From: Paenibacillus psychroresistens
Lineage (GTDB): Bacteria; Bacillota; Bacilli; Paenibacillales; NBRC-103111
Direction of reading: 5' to 3'
DNA length: 64,000 nt
Assembly (NCBI RefSeq): GCF_009728935.1
Contig: NZ_CP034235.1
Coordinates: forward strand, 3,696,001 to 3,760,000
Part shown: positions 44,920 through 53,316 of the stretch, piece by piece
Position numbering within the stretch: position 1 is the stretch's first letter
Layout: each line of letters begins with the position of its first letter
Made by a program: the position numbers and the translations under genes
The notes under the pieces: model-generated
Told to the model about the DNA's origin: nothing
The model's database searches: none
What the model saw: only the letters and a program-made list of their open reading frames with translations

Positions 44920-45462
44920 ATGACGAAATTCTATTTAATTAGGCATGGAGAACCGAATTGGGGACTCAAAGATACAAAGAAACTAATGGCAGCACTTAGG
45001 GATTTTGTTCCTTTAACTGAAATCGGAATAAAACAAGTTGAACAAGTATCCCAGTTAAATGATTTCTCAACTTGCGATATCATCATTTCCTCACCCTATA
45101 CAAGATCCCTTCAAACTGCTGCCATTATCAATCGTTCGTACAGCCTTCCACTACAAGTTGAGTTTGACTTACATGAATGGACTCCTGATAATTGGACAGC
45201 AGAATCAGTGGAAGAAATAACCCTTTTATGGCAGGATTATATGGACAACAATGGGGTACACCCAGAAAATGAGACGAGAATATGGGAAAGCAAGGAAAGT
45301 GTCCGTAATAGAGTAGTAAATGTATTGGAGAAATATCAAGCTTATAACAAAGTAATAGTAGTTTGCCATGGAATGGTTATTGCCACCTTACTTGATCTCA
45401 CATCTGAGGAAATTCCATATTGCGGAGTATATGATTTTTCTTTAGCAGGGGGTGTGAGATGA
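44920..45462 (+). CDS. Histidine phosphatase family protein
   Basis: 180 residues. Phosphoglycerate-mutase-like RHG motif LIRHGEPNW at residues 6-14, Arg in SSPYTRSLQTA near 62, and second catalytic His in VVCHGMVI near 148. Typical of small cofactor-independent-site phosphatases acting on phosphorylated metabolites. GTTGGGAG site. The stop overlaps the start of a 27-codon frame (ATGA). Confidence 0.88.
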   Translation: MTKFYLIRHGEPNWGLKDTKKLMAALRDFVPLTEIGIKQVEQVSQLNDFSTCDIIISSPYTRSLQTAAIINRSYSLPLQVEFDLHEWTPDNWTAESVEEITLLWQDYMDNNGVHPENETRIWESKESVRNRVVNVLEKYQAYNKVIVVCHGMVIATLLDLTSEEIPYCGVYDFSLAGGVR

Positions 45463-45542
45463 CAAATTTGGATGATGGAATGCATAAAAAAGCTGAGAAT
45501 GAACTCAAAGAAATTAACAAATATAATCAAAACGGAGGTTAA
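45459..45542 (+). CDS. Possible 27-residue coupled peptide
   Basis: ATG overlaps the phosphatase stop (ATGA). The hydrophilic peptide starts MTNLDDGMHKKAENELKE and ends just past the CGGAGG ribosome site of the next phosphatase. It may be a translational-coupling leader rather than a functional protein. Confidence 0.35.
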   Translation: MTNLDDGMHKKAENELKEINKYNQNGG

Positions 45543-45544
45543 GC

Positions 45545-46096
45545 TTGAACATCTATATAGTAAGACACTGTAAAGCAGAAGGACAGTCATTAGATGCAAA
45601 TCTTACCGATGAAGGATACCTACAAGCTGATAGACTTGCCACATTTCTATTTGACAAAAAAATTGAGATGATTATTTGTAGTCCTTTTGCTAGGGCAAAT
45701 CAATCTATTCTCCCTCTGGCAGAGAAATTGATGATTGAAGTGGATACAGAAGAACGCTTATCTGAAAGAATATTATGTACTGTAGATCATCCTAACTGGC
45801 GAGAAATGCTTCATAATACCTTTATTGATTTTGAACTGTGCTATGAAGGCGGGGAATCAAGTAGATCCGCAATGAATCGTGTAGTATCAGTTATCAACGA
45901 TCTAAAATATAGTCAATTTAACAATGTAGTTATAACTACTCATGGAAATTTAATGTCTTTATTACTTAAGTATTACGATAATAAACGGTTCGGATTTAAA
46001 GAATGGGAAGCATTATCTAATCCTGATGTGTACCATCTATCTATTGATGGCATATCATCGAATATAAGAAGGATTTGGACTGACAATCCACTATAG
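45545..46096 (+). CDS. Second histidine phosphatase family protein
   Basis: 183 residues: IVRHCKAEGQS (RHG variant, RHC) at residue 5, CSPFARANQSI near 54, and ITTHGNLMSLLL near 137 with the second His. TTG start after CGGAGG. It is only distantly like its neighbour at 44920, so not a recent duplication. Substrate unknown. Followed four bases later by a repeat copy. Confidence 0.87.
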   Translation: MNIYIVRHCKAEGQSLDANLTDEGYLQADRLATFLFDKKIEMIICSPFARANQSILPLAEKLMIEVDTEERLSERILCTVDHPNWREMLHNTFIDFELCYEGGESSRSAMNRVVSVINDLKYSQFNNVVITTHGNLMSLLLKYYDNKRFGFKEWEALSNPDVYHLSIDGISSNIRRIWTDNPL

Positions 46097-46100
46097 TTTA

Positions 46101-46170
46101 TTGAACGGATACTTTAGCTCAGGATCTACTTTGTTGCGGCTCCTTTTTGCTTACTGAAGTAACGGACAGC
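46101..46170 (+). repeat. Accessory repeat copy Rd
   Basis: Left core TTGAACGGATACTTTAG, centre GTTGCGGCTCCTTTTT, right core CTGAAGTAACGGACAG. Starts just after the second phosphatase gene. Confidence 0.75.
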
Positions 46171-46271
46171 ATAGTTTAACTATAATCGTACTCCACCATA
46201 GGGGTTATGATACAATTATGTAAAAAAATACTTGGGAGCTGCTTGATGAACTCGATTATACAATCCAACAA

Positions 46272-46765
46272 ATGAAATACGCAGACGTTGAAATGGTATT
46301 CCAGTCTCTTGATGATGCCCAAATTGGAAAACCCCGAGAATACATAAAGAGGTGCTGGGAAGAAAACAAAACCGGAGAGCGGATTACGCTAATAGCTTTA
46401 TATGGCGACAGGTTTGCTGGGTGGTTACATCTTTTATCGAAATCAAACTATTCATTTTTTGTTGAACAGGGGATCCCAGAAATAAATAATTTTGATGTAG
46501 TTCCCACATTACGTCGACATGGTATCGGTAATGCATTAATGGATGCTATTGAACAAATAGCATTTGAAAAATACGGAATCGTTGGCTAGGTGTAGGACTA
46601 TATTACGATTATGGGAACGCACAACGACTTTATGCTAAGCGTGGTTATGTCCCCGACGGAAGAGGAATGATGTATCTAGATCAGCTGGCGGAACCCGGCA
46701 GTAATGTATTAGTTGGTCACGATTTGGCGTTGTATTTAATAAAAGAGCCACCATCAAATTCGTGA
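46272..46765 (+). pseudogene. GNAT acetyltransferase, frameshifted
   Basis: The first frame runs to a TAG at 46587-46589 and contains VPTLRRHGIGNALMDAIEQ, the acetyl-CoA binding motif A. The remainder (LGVGLYYDYGNAQRLYAKRGYVPDG, split here as one continuous segment, ending EPPSNS) continues in another frame from about 46586 to TGA 46765. One missing base near 46585 explains both. The true N-terminus may lie upstream of 46272, because the frame is open back to about 46235 without a good start. Confidence 0.8.
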
Positions 46766-46780
46766 AGATAGGTTGCTACT

Positions 46781-46847
46781 CTAACGGAGTACGATAATGG
46801 AGGAACTTCATATACAGGTTCCTCTTTTCTATTGAAGTAACGGGCAG
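46781..46847 (+). repeat. Accessory repeat copy Re with terminator hairpin
   Basis: CTAACGGAGTACGATAATGG, hairpin GAGGAAC / GTTCCTC, CTTTTC, then CTATTGAAGTAACGGGCAG. Begins 15 bases after the acetyltransferase remnant. Confidence 0.8.
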
Positions 46848-46908
46848 TTTAATGCAATTTTAAGTGTTATAATATGGGAAAAAAGACAATCAAGAACGGA
46901 GTGAACAC

Positions 46909-47181
46909 TTGGACCATGAAGGAGAAGTTATCTGGGGAATATTTGTTTCAGAAGATACTAGATGCCTTCCAAACTTTTTTCCCATTGCATTCTATGAGAC
47001 TCGTGAAAAGGCAATAGAAGTAATTCAAACGTTACCAAAAGATATGAATTACGATTTGCTTAAACTGCCATTGAACTGTAATTTTGCTTATTTTCATAAA
47101 AAAAGCGGTAGGTTAGTAGGTATGGATGGTATACACCATGAGCACTTTCATTTTAAGGGTGAACATGAACGTGATAATTAA
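46909..47181 (+). CDS. Small hypothetical protein
   Basis: 90 residues, soluble, TTG start with AACGGAG. The N-terminal half (WGIFVSEDTRC..., EKAIEVIQTLP) and a His-rich end (DGIHHEHFHFKGEHERD) are notable. No family recognised. A TATAAT box lies at about 46869, inside the spacer after repeat Re. Confidence 0.55.
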   Translation: MDHEGEVIWGIFVSEDTRCLPNFFPIAFYETREKAIEVIQTLPKDMNYDLLKLPLNCNFAYFHKKSGRLVGMDGIHHEHFHFKGEHERDN

Positions 47182-47186
47182 ACTCT

Positions 47187-47218
47187 GAACTAGTGGTGAA
47201 CGATTACTTACGGGTAGA
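47187..47218 (+). repeat. Accessory repeat, short copy Rh
   Basis: GAACTAGTGGTGAACGATTACTTACGGGTAG: left-core and right-core remnants without the central hairpin. Confidence 0.4.
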
Positions 47219-47260
47219 TTTGTTTAATAGCATTGTCATGATTATAAGGTGGTGGTTAGG

Positions 47261-47722
47261 TTGGTATCGTATACTAGGAAGCATCAGGACATTGTTATTA
47301 GAGGTGTAGATGCAATCGGTGAAATCTTAAAAAGTGCTAATGCTGTTGAAAAAAGAAGTATATTATTTTGCTTAGATAAATACCTAGACCCTTATTTTTG
47401 GTACAACTTGCCATATTTCGATGAGATAATAGTTCTTTTAGAAAAACACTTGTTTGAAAAACATGACAAGGAAGTTAAAGAAGATATTTTGCAATTACTT
47501 ACCGATTATTAAAAGGATTCGTTAGATTATTTGGCAGAAAGAATTGAATTACTAGAATTTGAACTGCTCGCAGATGCAATTTATGCTTTAGGCTCTACTT
47601 TTAATTTAAAGTATGTTCCAATTTTTATCAGATATGAAAATCATGAACATCTTAATGTACGAAATGTAGCAAAAGAAGCATTGTTGGAGTTATCAAAATC
47701 TAATCGTGACACAAAAGAATAA
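47261..47722 (+). pseudogene. HEAT-repeat-like protein interrupted by one in-frame TAA
   Basis: TTG start eight bases after AAGGTGG (a GTG at 47249 is also possible). Helical repeats IVIRGVDAIGEILKSAN and a second half AIYALGSTFNLKYVPIFIRY / NVRNVAKEALLELS read in the same frame, but TAA at 47510-47512 interrupts after QLLTDY. Translation resumes directly with KDSLDYLAERIELLE. A single nonsense change, recoding, or a base-call error would explain it. Confidence 0.7.
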
Positions 47723-47768
47723 TAAAGTTTCTTATGTTATGTTAAAGCCCATATATAGTAAATGATGA

Positions 47769-47841
47769 TTGAACTAACTGGTAACGTTTGTCTAATAAGC
47801 GGTGCTTTGGAAGCCATTTTTGGTTTTCTCTGAACGGGCAG
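47769..47841 (+). repeat. Accessory repeat copy Ri
   Basis: TGAACTAACTGGTAACG at the left, a weak GC-containing hairpin ending CATTTTTGG, and TGAACGGGCAG at the right. Confidence 0.6.
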
Positions 47842-47871
47842 GTTTGAAATTACTATGGAAGTGGTGTTTTT

Positions 47872-48126
47872 TTGGAGCATTTATATATATCCATTGGGTT
47901 CTTACTTGTTGGTGCAATACTTTATAAAATAACGGATTATCCAAGCATTATTTATTTGGGATTTTCATTTTGGTGGGCAGGATGGGCTTGGTTGGTATCA
48001 TGGATTATTATATTACTATTCGATGTCGATTTTTCTAAGTTATTAGGTTTGAGTGTTCTTACAGCATTGATGGCTATTTTTTATGGAGTTAAAGCAATCT
48101 TAAAGCACTTAAAAAATAATAATTAA
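47872..48126 (+). CDS. Small membrane protein, three helices
   Basis: 84 residues, TTG start. Hydrophobic helices at about residues 3-18, 26-50 and 57-75, with aromatic-rich SFWWAGWAWLVSW; basic C-terminus. No family. It begins 31 bases after repeat Ri with only a weak ribosome site. Confidence 0.5.
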   Translation: MEHLYISIGFLLVGAILYKITDYPSIIYLGFSFWWAGWAWLVSWIIILLFDVDFSKLLGLSVLTALMAIFYGVKAILKHLKNNN

Positions 48127-48252
48127 GCACTTTGTAGATTCAGTCTTACACTGTCTTCACGCATCGGTGCACTCGCCCCTTGGTCGATCAATCATTACGC
48201 TTATGGAAATGATAGTTGAATATGAACACAAAGGACTTATAGGAGAATAGAA

Positions 48253-48582
48253 ATGACAATAAACAAGAAGAGTTCTCGAAAAATTGTAATAAGTGATGAA
48301 CATTTTGTTTGGACTGTTTCTCCTGGAAGTGGATATATCATCATGATAGCAGAGCTTGAATCCTATAATGGGAGACGGCTTGAAGTGTATATCGAATCAG
48401 ATATAGATAGCCTCTGGGTGAACTTTCCTAATACGGAACATTTGAACTTAAAAATTTTAAGACCTAAAGATTTAGAGTTTTTTATCAAGCAGTCACTTGA
48501 ACAAGATTGGAACCCTAAAGAAAAGGGAGCACCCTTAGTTTTTAAATTCGACGGTAAACAACTCACGAAAAGGCTGAACTAA
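48253..48582 (+). CDS. Small hypothetical protein
   Basis: 109 residues, soluble, beta-rich N-terminal half and helical C-terminal half. ATAGGAG ribosome site. Its last codon and TAA stop lie inside repeat copy Rf (CTGAACTAACGG), so the repeat supplies the end of the gene. No family recognised. Confidence 0.55.
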   Translation: MTINKKSSRKIVISDEHFVWTVSPGSGYIIMIAELESYNGRRLEVYIESDIDSLWVNFPNTEHLNLKILRPKDLEFFIKQSLEQDWNPKEKGAPLVFKFDGKQLTKRLN

Positions 48583-48646
48583 CGGAAACTATAACGTAGG
48601 AGATTGCTATGCAGCAGCTCCTCTTTTCTATTGCAGTAACGGGCAG
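48574..48646 (+). repeat. Accessory repeat copy Rf with terminator hairpin
   Basis: CTGAACTAACGGAAACTATAACG, hairpin GGAG...CTCC with TTGCTATGCAGCA in the loop arm, CTTTTCTATTGCAGTAACGGGCAG. Very close to copy Rg. Confidence 0.8.
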
Positions 48647-48761
48647 TTAGCTCGATAACTCATTGCGGAAACCGAAATAGATTCCTGTAACAAACTTGAA
48701 ACTCAAACGTCTAATTGGTTGATTAATGAATGGATTCATGAATTGAGGAGAGTTTATAAGA

Positions 48762-49217
48762 ATGAAAAAGTATATTGCAATTTTTTTTGTTATTATATTG
48801 TTACTATGGGGATTTTTATTGAAAATGAGTAGAGATGAAAATGAGTTTACTCCTTTGGTTAACCGATTTTACAGTGATTTTATCAATAAAGATTATCAAA
48901 CAATGTACACCTATTTTGACAACATTAAGTCAATTCCAGATTATGAAAAATTACCTTCGGAAACAAAGATGGGGATTATTGCCCAAAGCCTGCTAAACGA
49001 TCGCCATTGGTATGGAAGTATCCAAGAATACAAGCAATTGGAATCGCGATGGAGAGGATTTGGAGTTAGAAAAGTAACCATTAAATTGTTAGTTAATGCG
49101 GAAAATAATAAGGTTAAACAATATGAGGATAACCTTATCCTTGTGAAAAAGAACGGAAATTGGAAAATTAAAGAATATCGTTCGGGTTCACCTTGGCAAA
49201 CTAAGGTTATGCCATAA
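48762..49217 (+). CDS. Membrane-anchored hypothetical protein
   Basis: 151 residues. One N-terminal helix (4-22), then an extracytoplasmic domain resembling NTF2/DUF4878-type folds (FTPLVNRFYSDFINKDYQTMYTYF at the start, LVKKNGNWKIKEYRSGS near the end). GAGGAGAG ribosome site. Function unknown. Confidence 0.6.
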   Translation: MKKYIAIFFVIILLLWGFLLKMSRDENEFTPLVNRFYSDFINKDYQTMYTYFDNIKSIPDYEKLPSETKMGIIAQSLLNDRHWYGSIQEYKQLESRWRGFGVRKVTIKLLVNAENNKVKQYEDNLILVKKNGNWKIKEYRSGSPWQTKVMP

Positions 49218-49226
49218 GCTAACCGC

Positions 49227-49294
49227 TAACGGATAACGATAGCGGAGGAGTTTGCTATGCGGCAGCTCCTTTTTTCTATTGAAGTAACGGGCAG
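49227..49294 (+). repeat. Accessory repeat copy Rg with terminator hairpin
   Basis: The best-preserved copy: GCTAACGGATAACGATAGCGG, hairpin GGAG TTTGC ... GGCAG CTCC, TTTTTT, CTATTGAAGTAACGGGCAG. A group II intron begins immediately after it. Confidence 0.85.
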
Positions 49295-49295
49295 C

Positions 49296-51930
49296 GTTCG
49301 ACAAGTTCTGCTATAAGCGCACCATCGCGTGAAAAGCAGGAGATTAAATCAAATAATCTTAACTTTACAACCGAGGATGGGAATGACGGAACCATGTATC
49401 CTGAAACCATCCCGCCAATACTCCTGCATGCGTCATGGCTAACAGGTCATGGGGTTTGAAGATCAGGTAGATTCGGCAGAACGAAGGCTAGAGCCAATTC
49501 AAGGTATGCTAACGGATATGCCGCGCGGCTGAAAAACTGGATATGGTGAGTATGGTTCCGTGTAAGGAACTGACGAACAACCGAATGTACAGGTCTAAAG
49601 TTACAGCATAAGGAAACTTATGTACCATCCTACGATGGGGTGAGCGGCGTAAAGTAAAAATCTGCCCTCTGAAATACGCTATGCCTAACGATGGCGGCAT
49701 CAAACTCACAGGCCTACAGGAAGCACCTAAGTTCAGAAGAGAAAGCTAAGTTGTAAGGTACTTGGAAAACAAGGGACGTCGCAACAAGGGCTGTTACCCA
49801 AGACGGTTGCAATAAGGTGAGAACCGAAATGCATTTATCCTTGTGAGGGTAGGGGCACGACTGATGAATCTCCTGTAATGGAAGTGGAGGAACAGCCCCA
49901 AGTCTAATAGTAAAGAACGATCATTTTCCAAACGTGAATTGCACCGGTCGGGTAAGAACGTGGGAACATCACCTCAAAAGGAGAGGATGCCACAGTGCAA
50001 GCTTTGCGAAATTGGGAGTACTACGGCATGACGGAATCTTTTACGGATTTATATGAGAGAGCCTGCAAGCGCGAATCCTTTTCAGACCTTTACGATTTGA
50101 TTACATCTAGAGAAAATATTCGGCTTGCGTATCGAACAATGAAATCCAATAAAGGATCAAAGACGCCAGGAACAGATGGGAAAACCATCACAGACATTGA
50201 AAAGGTGTCCGAAGATGAACTAGTAAAAGAAATTCAAAACAATCTAAAGTGTTATCGCCCTAAGAAAGTCAGACGGAAACTCATAGAAAAAGACAATGGC
50301 AAATGGCGACCGCTCGGAATTCCTTGTATACTGGATCGAATCATTCAGCAATGCTTTAAGCAAGTCTTAGAAGCCATAGCAGAAGCTCATTTCTACAAAC
50401 ATAGTTATGGTTTCAGACCCCTACGGTCAACACACCATGCAATGGCAAGAGTGCAATTTCTCGTGAATCGAGCACAGATGCATTATGTGGTAGATATTGA
50501 CATTTTAGGTTTCTTCGACAATGTGAATCACACTCTACTGATGAAACAATTATGGAACATGGGGATTCAGGATAGAAAAGTGTTATCATGCATCTCCAAG
50601 ATGCTGAAAGCTGAAATCGATGGAGAAGGAATACCTACCCGGGGCGTGCCGCAAGGGGGTCTGTTGTCGACATTACTTTCAAATATCGTTCTCAACGACT
50701 TGGATCATTGGGTGGCTGGTCAATGGGAGTTCTTCCCTCTGACTCAACCTCATAAAACAAGAAGCAGTGAATTGTATTGGAAAAACCGTACTTCCCTTAA
50801 AGAAGGATACATGGTGCGTTACGCAGATGACTTCAAAGTCATCTGCAGAGACTACAAGACCGCCTACAAGTGGTACCATGCTGTCGTGTCTTATCTAAAA
50901 CACCGTCTAAAACTGGACGTTTCGCCTGAAAAATCGCAAGTTGTAAATCTGCGAAAGCGAGAATCTGAATTTCTAGGTTTCACGATCCGAGCGAATAAAA
51001 AGGGAAAAATTAGAGTCGCGCATACAGGTATTAAAGCCAATAAAATACAGAAGCTCAAGATGGAAGCTAAAAAACGCCTTCAAAAACTGAGAACTTCTCC
51101 AACGGCTCAAAATGCAATACTCTTCAATAGCTTTGTTTTGGGAATCCATAACTACTTTAATCGGGCAACTCATGTTAGTGTTGCGTTCTCACGTCTTGCC
51201 TATGACTTGCGAACCTTCATGTATAATTGTCTTAATCAAATCGGGAAATATGAACATCCTGCTAACCCACCGCCTTCCTACGGCAAATTCTATAGTTTGG
51301 GTTACAGAACGTTCAAAGTAGCTAATGTCTATTTATATCCGCTTGCCAATGTGAAAACAAAGAACACCATGGGTTTCAGTCAAGATCTTTCACTTTATAC
51401 AACGGCAGGAAGGGAAGAAATACACAAAAAGCTTCGTCCGGATATACGTCAAGAAATTCTTTCTTTGATGGAATCTAGCATCCCGAACCAAAGTGTGGAA
51501 TACATGGATAACCGGATAAGCAGGTACAGCATGAAGAGGGGGAAATGCGAAATTACAGGGATGTATCTCTTCGCATCGGACGTCTACTGCCACCACTTCA
51601 TCCCATTATATCTCGGTGGAAGCGACAAATTCAATAACATACGCATCCTCCACAGAGAGGTATATGAACTTATCCACCTCACACACAAAGAGACGATTGA
51701 AGCACTCATAAATAGACTAGGCATCACAGACTTGATGAAAATTAAAGTCAACCAATATCGTAAGATATACGGACAAGAACCAGTCTAATAATCCCAGATC
51801 TATGAGTAACGAGGAACTTATGATCTAGTACATTCTGTTAGAGGGAGCGCCGGATGCCGGGAAACTGGCACGTCCGGTGTGGAGCAGGGGAAAAGCTGGA
51901 GATCACATCAAAGGCTTACCTATTGCTGAC
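49296..51930 (+). mobile_element. Group II intron with reverse transcriptase-HNH ORF
   Basis: About 2.6 kb. A structured non-coding 5' part (about 700 bases) precedes the RT gene, and a classical domain V follows it at 51845-51880 (GCCGGATGCC ... GGCACGTCCGG around GGAAAC). After that comes a domain VI-like stem with CTTACCTATT that offers the branch A, and an end near GAC at 51930. The exact 5' end cannot be fixed by eye; GTTCGAC at 49296 is the best candidate for the GUGYG-like start. Confidence 0.85.
49995..51788 (+). CDS. ltrA: Group II intron reverse transcriptase/maturase with HNH endonuclease
   Basis: 597 residues. RT domain with GTDGKT, YGFRPLRSTHHAM, GVPQGGLLS and the catalytic YADD in MVRYADDFKV near residue 279; maturase domain X follows. 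The C-terminal HNH domain is seen as CEITGMYLFASDVYCHH and HFIPLYLGG, HILHRE. GTG start with AAAAGGAGAGG. It splices and mobilises the intron that encodes it. The presence of HNH argues against class C introns. Confidence 0.93.
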   Translation: MQALRNWEYYGMTESFTDLYERACKRESFSDLYDLITSRENIRLAYRTMKSNKGSKTPGTDGKTITDIEKVSEDELVKEIQNNLKCYRPKKVRRKLIEKDNGKWRPLGIPCILDRIIQQCFKQVLEAIAEAHFYKHSYGFRPLRSTHHAMARVQFLVNRAQMHYVVDIDILGFFDNVNHTLLMKQLWNMGIQDRKVLSCISKMLKAEIDGEGIPTRGVPQGGLLSTLLSNIVLNDLDHWVAGQWEFFPLTQPHKTRSSELYWKNRTSLKEGYMVRYADDFKVICRDYKTAYKWYHAVVSYLKHRLKLDVSPEKSQVVNLRKRESEFLGFTIRANKKGKIRVAHTGIKANKIQKLKMEAKKRLQKLRTSPTAQNAILFNSFVLGIHNYFNRATHVSVAFSRLAYDLRTFMYNCLNQIGKYEHPANPPPSYGKFYSLGYRTFKVANVYLYPLANVKTKNTMGFSQDLSLYTTAGREEIHKKLRPDIRQEILSLMESSIPNQSVEYMDNRISRYSMKRGKCEITGMYLFASDVYCHHFIPLYLGGSDKFNNIRILHREVYELIHLTHKETIEALINRLGITDLMKIKVNQYRKIYGQEPV

Positions 51931-52006
51931 ATTACCGTAACATTCGTACTATGTTTAGCGTCTTAATTTATAGGATATTTGCTATTCCAACGAAGGAGGG
52001 AAATGC

Positions 52007-52420
52007 GTGAGAATAGTTATGATTATTTTTTTATTAATGTGTGTCATAACAGCTGGGTGCACAAAGGATGAAATATTAATTACGTCAGAACAGATTAAAG
52101 CTTCATTTGAGACGTATGATATTCAATTGTCAGAGCCAAAAGGATTAAATCCAGGAAATGTATTTTTAATGGACTTGAATAATGGCACACCTGAAACTTA
52201 TACAATTAATGAAAATCAGTTAATCAGCATTTATGTCTATTCCTCAAACAAAGAGGTTAAAAAAGGATTAAAGGATTTTGAAGATAAGACAGCAACGGCA
52301 AGTGTGGTAATTCACAGCAAATACGAAATAGCGAATGCATTACTTTTCTATGTTAAGGAAGACGCATTTAAAGATGAACGCGTGGAAGAAATTGTGAAGG
52401 GATTACTTGTGACGAAGTGA
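52007..52420 (+). CDS. Small lipoprotein
   Basis: 137 residues with lipobox VITAGC at about residue 18 and a compact mixed mature domain. GAAGGAGGG site, GTG start. No family recognised. It is the first gene after the group II intron. Confidence 0.6.
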   Translation: MRIVMIIFLLMCVITAGCTKDEILITSEQIKASFETYDIQLSEPKGLNPGNVFLMDLNNGTPETYTINENQLISIYVYSSNKEVKKGLKDFEDKTATASVVIHSKYEIANALLFYVKEDAFKDERVEEIVKGLLVTK

Positions 52421-52443
52421 CAAGGTTTTACAACAGTTTCATT

Positions 52444-52524
52444 ACGAACGGATACGATAGTTGAACACCGAAAGGGCTGCCAAGTGGTGCCAAGTGGTAG
52501 CCTTTCATTACGCTAACTGGCAGT
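52444..52524 (+). repeat. Accessory repeat copy Rj
   Basis: GAACGGATACGATAG left core, strong hairpin AAAGGGCTGCCA / TGGTAGCCTTT, right core CGCTAACTGGCAGTATAG. Starts 24 bases after the lipoprotein stop. Confidence 0.75.
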
Positions 52525-52547
52525 ATAGTCACAAGTTTAGGGTAAAT

Positions 52548-52580
52548 AAAAGCCCAGGCAAACGAGAAGCCTGGGCTTTC
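52548..52580. terminator. Terminator of the DHFR-like gene
   Basis: AAAGCCCAGGC / GCCTGGGCTTT stem, nine-base loop, usable in both directions; it serves the minus-strand gene that ends at 52618. Confidence 0.8.
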
Positions 52581-52617
52581 TAAAGGATACAAATGGACTA
52601 GTTCAACTTTAACGGCA

Positions 52618-53172
52618 TTACTTTTGAACAGTAAACCATATGTCAGTACGCTGGCCCGTTTCAACGAGTCTAGTCTTCTTGAGTATTATCTGCATGCCTT
52701 CAAGGTGCTCGAAAAGCCGCTGCCCCTCACCTAGCAAGATAGGCATAATGCCAATTTCCAATACATCCACGAGACCGGCCTTTAACAAATGCAGGCCAAC
52801 GTTCGGGCCGCCCACTACCGTGACGTCTTTTTCTCCAGCGGCTTGTTTGGCTTGCTGAATAGCAGCTTCGACAGTATCAACGAATGTAAAACTTATAAGG
52901 CCATTTTCTTTTGGTTTTCTCTCTGGCGCTTGCCCAGTGATGACAAAAATTGGTACCTGAAACTCATAGGCATCGGCGTAGGAATCAGGATCACTGGCCA
53001 TTTCAAAGGTTCTGCGCCCCATAACTACCGCTCCGGTTGTGCGGATCGACTCTTGCATCAGGTCGGTTTGGTCAAGCTCCTTCAGATCAGGATAGAGCAA
53101 GGTGACACTGCCATTCACGTCATTAATGAATCCATCAAGTGACATTGTCATACCAAAGATTACTTTTGTCAT
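52618..53172 (-). CDS. RibD/DHFR-fold reductase family protein
   Basis: 184 residues from the ATG at 53172, which has GGAGGT upstream; the open frame extends 20 codons further without a ribosome site. FGMTMSLDGFIND, VVMGRRTFE, VVGGPNVGLHLLKAGLVDVLEIGIMP-type segments are characteristic of the bacterial dihydrofolate-reductase-like (RibD C-terminal) family. NADPH-binding by family; the substrate is not known. It is a single gene against the prevailing plus strand. Confidence 0.88.
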   Translation of the reverse strand: MTKVIFGMTMSLDGFINDVNGSVTLLYPDLKELDQTDLMQESIRTTGAVVMGRRTFEMASDPDSYADAYEFQVPIFVITGQAPERKPKENGLISFTFVDTVEAAIQQAKQAAGEKDVTVVGGPNVGLHLLKAGLVDVLEIGIMPILLGEGQRLFEHLEGMQIILKKTRLVETGQRTDIWFTVQK

Positions 53173-53316
53173 AATGACCTCCAATTTATTCAGATATCTC
53201 TTACTATAATAACATGGCAACCGGCTGAACACCCTTATGCTGGACGCTACACCTCTTAACGAAATGATCTCATAGAATTGCTAGATATTGCTCTTGTTTG
53301 CTCCATTTTTCACGGT

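Noticed and set aside
49296..49994. Riboswitch or other structured leader
   Set aside because: The structured region is the 5' part of the group II intron, as shown by the RT gene and domain V downstream.
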